A DNA stretch of 64,000 bases from Thiocapsa imhoffii (GTDB lineage Bacteria > Pseudomonadota > Gammaproteobacteria > Chromatiales > Chromatiaceae), in contig NZ_NRSD01000004.1 of the NCBI RefSeq assembly GCF_016583985.1, forward strand, positions 124,001 to 188,000, written 5' to 3'. Shown here piece by piece: positions 58,256 through 64,000 of this stretch (the first letter of the stretch is position 1; every line of letters starts with the position of its first letter). The translations under genes and the position numbers were made by a program. A model generated the notes under the pieces. That model did not search any database and was not told the origin of the DNA. It worked only from the letters and a program-made list of their open reading frames with translations.

Positions 58256-59353
58256 ATGCAGTCTTCACCCTCCCAGCACGGCTCTGGTCTCCGCCACGTC
58301 CGGCCAGTCTGGCTCCTTCTTGCAACGCTCATCCTCGCCGCCTGTGGCCAAGACACACCGGTGACGACCGCCCGCTTCCAAGCCTTCTCCACCTCGGTCG
58401 ACATGAGTCTCGTGGGGGTGAACCGACAACAGGCCCGACAGGCCGCGGCCTTGATTCAGGAGGATTTCTTGTTCTTGCAGCGTGATACCCATGTCTGGCA
58501 GCCTGGTCCGATGGGCCGGCTCAACCAGATGCTGGCCACCTCGGAACCCTTCGTCGCGCCACCCTCGGTCATGCCCTTGGTGCGCTTGAGCAAGATTTAT
58601 GAGGAACAGAGTGACGGCCTGTTCAACCCCGCGATCGGTCACCTGATGGATCTGTGGGGGTTCCATGCCGAGGCCGTGCGGAGTCGTCCGCCGCCACCCA
58701 GCCCGCAGATCAAACGTCTCGTCGAAGCGGCCCCGAGTCTACGCCAGATCGACATCGACGGACTCGAGCTGCGTGGCCACAACCCCGCAATCATGCTGGA
58801 TTTCGATGCCCTCACCAAGGCCTATGCCTTGGATCTGGCGATCAACCATCTGCGTGATCTGGGCATCAAAAGCGCCATGATCCAGGCCGGTGGAGAGGTT
58901 CGTGTTATCGGGGACCGGGCCGGACAGCCCTGGCGGATCACCATCCGTCGTCCTAGTGGCGCTGGGGTGCTCGCCATCGTCCCGCTGCGGGGCGACGAGA
59001 GCCTCGTGACGAAGGCCGATTACGACCGGAACTTCGTCTTCAAGGGTGAAATCTATCATGCCATCATCGACCCACGGACCGGTTCGCCGGCGCGTGCCAG
59101 TCGCTCGGTGACCGTGCTCCACACGGATGCCACCACGGCGGCGGCGGCGGCCACGGCACTCTTCATCGCTGGCCCGACGGACTGGCAGCGGGTCGCGACC
59201 GACCTCGGCATCAGCCATGCGCTGCTGGTCGATGCCGACGGAGCCGTGCATATGAACCCCACGATGGCACAGCGGATCGAGCTGGTCGACGCCAGTGCGC
59301 AAGTCATCCTAGCGGAGGAATTCGGCGCCGACGAGCACCCCGTTGTGCCCTGA
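58256..59353 (+). CDS. apbE: ApbE-family FAD:protein FMN transferase lipoprotein
   Basis: ApbE attaches FMN to threonines of periplasmic flavoproteins such as Rnf/Nqr subunits. The 365-residue precursor has a lipobox LILAAC with C30 and is expected to be a periplasmic lipoprotein. Signatures: FNPAIGHLMDLWGFH, LDFDALTKAYALDLAINHLR, IQAGGEVRVIG and YHAIIDPRTGSPA with the TTAAAAATALFI helix. A strong GGAGGT precedes the ATG. It is an insertion in the usually adjacent gshB-tonB pair; no flavoprotein target gene is in this window. Confidence 0.93.
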   Translation: MQSSPSQHGSGLRHVRPVWLLLATLILAACGQDTPVTTARFQAFSTSVDMSLVGVNRQQARQAAALIQEDFLFLQRDTHVWQPGPMGRLNQMLATSEPFVAPPSVMPLVRLSKIYEEQSDGLFNPAIGHLMDLWGFHAEAVRSRPPPPSPQIKRLVEAAPSLRQIDIDGLELRGHNPAIMLDFDALTKAYALDLAINHLRDLGIKSAMIQAGGEVRVIGDRAGQPWRITIRRPSGAGVLAIVPLRGDESLVTKADYDRNFVFKGEIYHAIIDPRTGSPARASRSVTVLHTDATTAAAAATALFIAGPTDWQRVATDLGISHALLVDADGAVHMNPTMAQRIELVDASAQVILAEEFGADEHPVVP

Positions 59354-59361
59354 GACGGAGC

Positions 59362-60417
59362 ATGATCAAGCCTGAGACGGAGTTGGCGCGGACGCCGACG
59401 AGCACAGCGGTGTTGCGGTTTCCACTGGCTCTCGCCATCGCCACGCTCTTGCATCTGGGCGTCCTCCTGATCATTCTGCGCGCGCCCATCCCGCCCAGCA
59501 CCCCGCAGAGTGAAGCGGCCACGGAACTGGCCTTCGAGCTCTTCGACCTGCCCGCGGGCGGTTCGCCGCAGCCGTCCGAGACCCTGACGACACCGGACGT
59601 GCGTCCGGCACTTCCGGCTGAGCCGCTGCAAGACAGCGCATCGGTGCGCGCGGACACCGCCCCGATCCCTGTACTCGATCCAGCACCCGTGACTGAGTTG
59701 CTGCGCGCCCCCCCCCCCAAGAGCGTTGCTGCCGCACCGCTCGCTGACCCGCTCTCGGCGATCACGCCCCAGGAGGCCGCCACTCGCCAACTCCGGGAGC
59801 AAGACCGGAGCACGATCGATCAGGTCGAGCCCCTGCCCGCTCCATCAGAGATCCAGTCCGCTCGCACCTTGACGGAACGGGAGCTCGCAATTGATTTGGA
59901 GGCGACAGCGCCGACCGAGACGCCAGCCCCCGATCCGGATCCCCCAACCAGCCGTTCCCCAGTCATCGATGCAGCCCAGATCCTCGCGAGCCGAGACCAA
60001 GCGCTCGACGCGCTGACCAGTCGGCTCGATCAATCCGATGATGGAGCACTCGGTCGCGCTCGTCGCAAGAGCGTGAGTGCCAACACGCGCGAATTCAGAT
60101 ATGCCAGCTACCTCGAGGCCTGGGCGCGCAAGGTCGAACGGATCGGCAATCTCAATTATCCCCAGGCCGCGCGCGAGCAGCGCATGTTCGGAACGCTCGT
60201 GCTGCAGGTCGCGGTCCGCTCGGACGGCAGCGTCGAACAGATTCGGGTGGTGCGCTCCTCGGGTTTCGAACTCCTCGATGAGGCGGCAATCCGCATCGTG
60301 GAACTCGCCGCACCCTTCGCACCCTTCCCACCCGACATTGCCGCCGAGACAGATGTCCTCGATATCGTCAGGACCTGGCGGTTCTTACAAGGGGGGCGTC
60401 TCGGTTGGGAGCGCTAA
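59362..60417 (+). CDS. TonB-like energy transducer
   Basis: Periplasm-spanning protein of the TonB type. The 351-residue protein has one membrane anchor (ALAIATLLHLGVLLIILRAP, about 23-42), a long Pro/Ala/acidic linker (about 50-230) and a C-terminal TonB-like domain (about 255-350) with YPQAAREQRMFGTLVLQVAV, SVEQIRVVRSSGFELLDEAA and the final TWRFLQGG. It starts 8 bases after apbE. No exbB/exbD is nearby, so the partner proteins are elsewhere. Known as the tonB of the gshB-pyrB set. Confidence 0.88.
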   Translation: MIKPETELARTPTSTAVLRFPLALAIATLLHLGVLLIILRAPIPPSTPQSEAATELAFELFDLPAGGSPQPSETLTTPDVRPALPAEPLQDSASVRADTAPIPVLDPAPVTELLRAPPPKSVAAAPLADPLSAITPQEAATRQLREQDRSTIDQVEPLPAPSEIQSARTLTERELAIDLEATAPTETPAPDPDPPTSRSPVIDAAQILASRDQALDALTSRLDQSDDGALGRARRKSVSANTREFRYASYLEAWARKVERIGNLNYPQAAREQRMFGTLVLQVAVRSDGSVEQIRVVRSSGFELLDEAAIRIVELAAPFAPFPPDIAAETDVLDIVRTWRFLQGGRLGWER

Positions 60418-60507
60418 TCGCAGACCTCCTGAGTCAACAGGGCTAAATCAGCAGCGCTTTCCTCAGCGCACGCCCCGCCATCAAGCGCGTTCCCTCACCG
60501 GGAGATT

Positions 60508-60543
60508 GGAATGCTGTCACCATCTCGAAGCGTGGGAGCGAGC
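60508..60543. repeat. Left copy of an inverted repeat flanking the HEPN/MNT pair
   Basis: Contains GAATGCTGTCACC followed by ATCTCGAAGCGTGGGAGCGAG. The reverse complement of 61448-61482 reads AGAATGCTTGCCC then AATCTCGAAGTATGGGAGCG; the core ATCTCGAAGnnTGGGAGCGAG is identical in both copies apart from the two variable bases. It resembles dispersed extragenic repeats known from Chromatiaceae genomes. Confidence 0.7.
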
Positions 60544-60555
60544 TCAACGATGGAT

Positions 60556-60951
60556 CTATCCATAGAGCGCCATCCTGACGTGGTCGAGTATCCGTGTGGC
60601 GCAGTCGATGGCCTCCAACGCATCTGACAGATGCGGCTCGGTCGCGGCACCAGGATAGCGAAAAGTCGTTCCATAAGGGGTGAGGATTTCAGCCGCCTCC
60701 GCCAGTTGGCTGAAGGATGCATCCAACCCGACACAGGTGTCGATCAGCAGCACCAAGTCATGGACACGGCGAATGGGCCGCCCATGTGCAGCGAGATAAG
60801 CCTTGAGTGCCTTTTCGCCCGCTTGCTGGCAATGATAAACCGCTGTATCGGGATATGGGGGCGTACCGTCCAACAGTCGTGAGGCCGAAGCAAGGTCTCG
60901 CTCTGCCTTTGAGATCCATGCAGCAACCACGGCGGCCGCGGCGTCAGCCAT
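60556..60951 (-). CDS. HEPN-domain protein (toxin-type partner)
   Basis: A 131-residue helical HEPN protein, probably an RNase-type toxin or partner of the nucleotidyltransferase before it. The family core is visible: WISKAERDLASASRLLDG, DTAVYHCQQAGEKALKAYLA and the R-x5-H motif R58-PIRRV-H64. The start at 60951 overlaps the last 8 bases of the nucleotidyltransferase gene, as usual for MNT-HEPN pairs. A longer in-frame reading upstream is an artefact of that overlap. The pair is transcribed against the host operon. Confidence 0.87.
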   Translation of the reverse strand: MADAAAAVVAAWISKAERDLASASRLLDGTPPYPDTAVYHCQQAGEKALKAYLAAHGRPIRRVHDLVLLIDTCVGLDASFSQLAEAAEILTPYGTTFRYPGAATEPHLSDALEAIDCATRILDHVRMALYG

Positions 60952-61264
60952 ACAAGACGATCCCATGCGACAGCACGTCGCGATCGAACGACGACGCCAT
61001 ACCGGCCTGACGGTCCGATTCCGTGCGGGTACGCACAACCACATCCACGGGGACATTCACGCCATGCAAGGCACGGTAAGCCCGGCGCGCCAGGCGATAG
61101 GACGGCTCCGACTGATCAGGCACAATCACATACAAATCCAGGTCGCTGTCGCTGTCAGGCTCTCCCCAGACATAGGAACCAAATAATATGACCCGGACCG
61201 GAGCGAGCGCCGTGACGATCCGATCAGTGACTTCGCGGATCTTCTTATCGTCAATGAGTTGCAT
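60944..61264 (-). CDS. MNT-type nucleotidyltransferase (antitoxin-type partner)
   Basis: A 106-residue minimal nucleotidyltransferase. The catalytic motif G-S-x10-D-x-D is present: G29-S30 in ILFGSYVWGEPDSDSD and D41-L-D43, with the later DVVVRTRTESDRQ strand supplying a further acidic residue (DVV). Known MNT proteins AMPylate or otherwise neutralise their HEPN toxin. The ATG at 61264 is preferred over the GTG at 61267. First gene of the pair. Confidence 0.87.
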   Translation of the reverse strand: MQLIDDKKIREVTDRIVTALAPVRVILFGSYVWGEPDSDSDLDLYVIVPDQSEPSYRLARRAYRALHGVNVPVDVVVRTRTESDRQAGMASSFDRDVLSHGIVLYG

Positions 61265-61615
61265 CACGAAACCGCCAGAACATGTGCCCAGAGCCCAGTC
61301 TTCAAGCCGATCGACTGAGTGTCAACCACCTGAACGAGCGAATCCAGCCCGCTTGACGCTGAGGACAGGCGCTTAACTGAAGCTGGACGATACCAACTCT
61401 AGCCTCAATTTCGGCTTGATGGGCTGCTCCCTGGCTCCGCACCACAACTCGCTCCCATACTTCGAGATTGGGCAAGCATTCTGCCCCAGGTTCCGCCGAG
61501 CGTTCAGATGGGGCGCAATTCGGAAGCCGAACTGTCACATTCTCCCCTTGTGGGAGAACCCGATTGCGTGCACGGCGGGCTTGCTTGCCTTCTCTCCGAT
61601 CGCGATACTAGAGGC
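61265..61615. other. 351-base stretch without a gene
   Basis: Between the nucleotidyltransferase start and yqgE. It is less GC-rich than the neighbours and holds the right copy of the flanking repeat at 61448-61482. The promoters of the minus-strand toxin-antitoxin pair and of yqgE must lie here. No coding frame on either strand looks real. Confidence 0.6.
61448..61482. repeat. Right copy of the inverted repeat flanking the HEPN/MNT pair
   Basis: Inverted relative to 60508-60543: CTCGCTCCCATACTTCGAGA followed by TTGGGCAAGCATTCT. Both copies bracket the insertion between the tonB-like gene and yqgE. Confidence 0.7.
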
Positions 61616-62179
61616 ATGTCCTATAGCACCACCCTCACCAACCACTTCCTGATCGCGATGCCGGGTCTGCAAGACCCCAATTTCTCGCGGACGGTCACCT
61701 ATGTCTGCGAGCATACGGATCAGGGTGCCATGGGGATCGTGATCAACCGCCCTCTCGAGGTGAGGTTGGGAGAACTGCTCGAGCAACTCGAAATCACCGC
61801 GCAGTGGCCCGGCGCGGGTGACTTGCCGGTCTATCAGGGCGGACCGGTTCAGACCGACCGGGGCTTCGTCCTCCACTCCACGGGGCCGACCTTTGACTCG
61901 ACCCTCAGCATCACCTCCGATATCAGCGTGACCACCTCGCGTGATGTCCTGGAGGCGATCGCCTCGGGCGAGGGACCGGAGGCGACTCTGATCGCACTCG
62001 GGTATGCCGGCTGGGGCAGCGGTCAACTGGAACAAGAGATGAGCGCCAATGCTTGGTTGAGCGGACCGGCGAGTGAGGAGATCATCTTTCGCATGTCGCC
62101 CCATGCCCGCTGGCTCGCGGCGGCGCAATTACTCGGCGTTGATCTCAATCTCCTCAGCGGGGAAGCCGGGCACGCATGA
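61616..62179 (+). CDS. yqgE: YqgE/AlgH family protein
   Basis: A 187-residue cytoplasmic protein of the YqgE/AlgH family, function unclear (AlgH was linked to alginate regulation in Pseudomonas). Signatures: LTNHFLIAMPGLQDPNFSRT, MGIVINRPL, VYQGGPVQTDRGFVLH, and LIALGYAGWGSGQLEQEM. The ATG at 61616 has AGAGG close upstream; the in-frame extension to 61508 is not conserved. First of yqgE-ruvX-pyrR-pyrB. Confidence 0.95.
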   Translation: MSYSTTLTNHFLIAMPGLQDPNFSRTVTYVCEHTDQGAMGIVINRPLEVRLGELLEQLEITAQWPGAGDLPVYQGGPVQTDRGFVLHSTGPTFDSTLSITSDISVTTSRDVLEAIASGEGPEATLIALGYAGWGSGQLEQEMSANAWLSGPASEEIIFRMSPHARWLAAAQLLGVDLNLLSGEAGHA

Positions 62180-62273
62180 GCGCAATGCAGGGAGCCGCCG
62201 CGCGGACCTGGCTTGACAGGCAAGCTCCCCCCAGGCCGCCCGCTGATCCGCGGCAACTCCACCACCCGCGACC

Positions 62274-62693
62274 ATGACGCGACTGCTGGGCTTCGACTAC
62301 GGGCTGAACAAGATCGGGGTCGCGGTGGGCCAAACCCTCACCCGCTCGGCGAGCCCGCTGACCATCCTGCGAGCACGTCACGGCAAGCCCGATTGGCCAA
62401 GTCTCGCCGCCCTGATCGAGGAATGGCAACCCGAGGCGTTCGTCGTGGGCCTTCCCTTCAACATGGACGATTCCGAGGTCGACTGGTCACCGCGCGTCCA
62501 CCGTTTTGGGCGCCAACTCGAGGGGCGCTTCAGACGCCCGGTTCATCTCGTCGATGAACGCCTGACGACGATCGAGGCGCGGCGACTGCTGCGCGAGGGT
62601 CACGCGGGGAACGCCCGCTCGCCCGTAGGGGTCGATGCCCTGGCGGCCGCCCTCATCTTGGAGACCTGGTTATCTGAACAGGATGCCGTATGA
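62274..62693 (+). CDS. ruvX: Putative Holliday junction resolvase / pre-16S rRNA nuclease RuvX (YqgF)
   Basis: RuvX/YqgF is an RNase H-fold nuclease that matures the 16S rRNA 5' end. The 139-residue protein has the first catalytic Asp in LLGFDYGLNKIGVAVG, the GLPFNMDDSE loop, and LVDERLTTIEARRLL followed by DALAAALILETWL. Its stop overlaps pyrR (ATGA). Confidence 0.95.
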   Translation: MTRLLGFDYGLNKIGVAVGQTLTRSASPLTILRARHGKPDWPSLAALIEEWQPEAFVVGLPFNMDDSEVDWSPRVHRFGRQLEGRFRRPVHLVDERLTTIEARRLLREGHAGNARSPVGVDALAAALILETWLSEQDAV

Positions 62694-63277
62694 GTCACGA
62701 CAAGCCGATCCTCTCCCCCGCGCCCGAACTCTGGAAGGACGGGCCCGCGATCGAGACCATCATTGCGCGCATGGCCGACGAACTGAGGGACTTGATCCAG
62801 GCGCGCGCGATCGCGGCTCCCCTGATGATCGGCATCCACACCGGTGGTGTCTGGGTCGCGGATCGGCTACACCGCGCCCTCGATCTGAGTGAACCGCTCG
62901 GTCATCTTGATATCTCCTTCTATCGCGATGATTTCACCCGGATCGGGATGCATCCACAGGTTCGCCCCTCCTATCTCCCCTTGGGCGTGGACGACCGCCA
63001 CCTGATCCTGGTCGATGACGTGCTGCAGAGCGGACGCACCATTCGCGCGGCCCTGAATGTGCTCTTCGACTACGGGCGACCCGCCTCGGTGATGCTCGCA
63101 ACCCTGGCCGAGCGCGATGGCCGCGAGTTGCCGATCGAACCGAATGTCGTCGGACTCCATGTCACCCTCGCGCCTGGTCAACAGATCAAGCTCAGCGGAC
63201 CCGAACCACTCTTGCTCCTGCGCGGCGCGACGGCGAACGCACCGTCCCAGATCAATCAGGATCGAGCGCCCCGATGA
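62690..63277 (+). CDS. pyrR: PyrR, pyrimidine operon regulator / uracil phosphoribosyltransferase
   Basis: A 195-residue PRTase-fold protein with the PRPP loop [20 protein letters not shown], the [14 protein letters not shown] and [11 protein letters not shown] segments typical of PyrR. In Gram-positives it attenuates pyr mRNA; in gammaproteobacteria it often sits before pyrB with less clear regulation. Its stop overlaps pyrB (ATGA). Confidence 0.94.
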   Translation: MSHDKPILSPAPELWKDGPAIETIIARMADELRDLIQARAIAAPLMIGIHTGGVWVADRLHRALDLSEPLGHLDISFYRDDFTRIGMHPQVRPSYLPLGVDDRHLILVDDVLQSGRTIRAALNVLFDYGRPASVMLATLAERDGRELPIEPNVVGLHVTLAPGQQIKLSGPEPLLLLRGATANAPSQINQDRAPR

Positions 63278-64000
63278 GGAGCCCGCACCCGCAACTCGAC
63301 CAGGACGGCAATCTCAAACACCTCCTGACGATCGACGGCTTGAACCGGGAGCTCCTGAGCGAGATCCTCGACCGCGCCGACGGCTTCATGAGTATCGCGC
63401 GGCAGGCGGTCAAGAAGGTCCCACTGTGTCGCGGCAAGGTGATCGCCAACCTCTTTTTCGAGACCAGCACCCGCACCCGGACCACCTTCGAACTCGCGGC
63501 CAAACGTCTCTCGGCCGATGTCCTCAATCTCAACATCTCGACCTCGGCCACCGCCAAGGGCGAGACCCTACTCGACACCCTACGCAACCTTGAGGCGATG
63601 CAAGTCGACATGTTCGTGGTGCGCCATGCCTCGAGCGGCGCGGCCCACTTCATCGCCGCTCATGTCGCACCCCATGTGAGCGTCATCAACGCCGGGGATG
63701 GACGTCATTCGCACCCCACGCAGGCCCTCCTTGATCTGTTCACGATTCGCCGCCATAAGGCTGATTTTAAAAGACTTCGAGTCGCAATCGTCGGAGATAT
63801 CCTGCATTCGCGGGTTGCTCGCTCCCAAATTCTCGCCCTCAGAACCCTGGGGGTCGCCGAGGTGCGGGTGATCGGACCAGGGACCTTGATCCCAGCCTGC
63901 GCCGAGGAGGCGCTCGGAGTGCGCGTCAGCCATGACATCAACGAGGGACTGCGGGGCGTGGATGTCATCATCATGCTCCGACTCCAACGCGAGCGCATGA
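63274..64000 (+). CDS. pyrB: Aspartate carbamoyltransferase catalytic subunit, N-terminal part (runs off the window)
   Basis: PyrB condenses carbamoyl phosphate and aspartate, the committed step of pyrimidine synthesis. The first 242 codons are present. The carbamoyl-phosphate site [20 protein letters not shown] is intact, as are [24 protein letters not shown] and [18 protein letters not shown] (HPTQ loop). The ATG overlaps the pyrR stop, so pyrR and pyrB are translationally coupled. pyrC-type genes usually follow but lie outside. Confidence 0.96.
   Translation, partial: MRSPHPQLDQDGNLKHLLTIDGLNRELLSEILDRADGFMSIARQAVKKVPLCRGKVIANLFFETSTRTRTTFELAAKRLSADVLNLNISTSATAKGETLLDTLRNLEAMQVDMFVVRHASSGAAHFIAAHVAPHVSVINAGDGRHSHPTQALLDLFTIRRHKADFKRLRVAIVGDILHSRVARSQILALRTLGVAEVRVIGPGTLIPACAEEALGVRVSHDINEGLRGVDVIIMLRLQRERM

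Overview
The window is GC-rich, densely coded bacterial chromosome. Gene content and gene order point to a gammaproteobacterium of the purple-sulfur (Chromatiaceae-like) kind. The order rpoE-rseA-rseB-rseC-mucD next to nadB, leuS-lptE-holA, hslVU-DUF971-ubiE-ubiJ-ubiB and gshB-tonB-yqgE-ruvX-pyrR-pyrB is shared with Pseudomonas and Chromatiales, while a sulfide:quinone oxidoreductase, multiheme cytochromes and a heme-domain kinase suggest sulfur or redox-based energy metabolism. The genus cannot be fixed from this window. No rRNA, tRNA, CRISPR array, transposase or prophage was found.

Layout. 1-9.2 kb: 5' part of gdhA, a TldD/TldE-like peptidase pair, dxs with a DUF945 gene, a thioredoxin-DsbD-like membrane protein and a DUF2177 membrane protein. 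9.2-13.5 kb: envelope-stress operon rpoE-rseA-rseB-rseC-mucD on the minus strand, with a candidate sigma-E autoregulatory promoter. 13.7-18.0 kb: nadB and ppsA. 18.3-28.8 kb: a translationally coupled trio (heptaheme cytochrome c, cytochrome b, octaheme cytochrome c resembling octaheme tetrathionate reductase) converging on two coupled hybrid histidine kinases, one with a periplasmic c-type heme domain and one ending in a diguanylate cyclase. This is the most interesting block: a probable quinone-linked redox enzyme of unknown substrate with a redox signalling module beside it. 28.9-33 kb: sqr with a small partner gene, a K+/H+ antiporter and a ferredoxin.

33.4-39.4 kb: nrdB with a long low-complexity N-terminal insertion behind tandem NrdR boxes, then a decayed defence island starting exactly at the nrdB stop codon: a BrxC C-terminal remnant, a hairpin cluster, a chimeric toxin-antitoxin scrap, an intact AlbA_2/RecG-like gene and a PglZ gene with two compensating frameshifts. 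39.4-44.7 kb: holA, lptE, leuS and a zinc-ribbon protein.

44.8-51.1 kb: glycine cleavage operon (gcvT, gcvH, gcvPA, tpx, gcvPB, dgkA) behind a tandem glycine riboswitch. 51.2-57.0 kb: hslVU, DUF971 and ubiquinone genes ubiE-ubiJ-ubiB. 57.0-64.0 kb: gshB, apbE and a TonB-like gene, then a HEPN/nucleotidyltransferase toxin-antitoxin pair bracketed by inverted copies of a short repeat, then yqgE, ruvX, pyrR and the 5' part of pyrB, which runs off the window.
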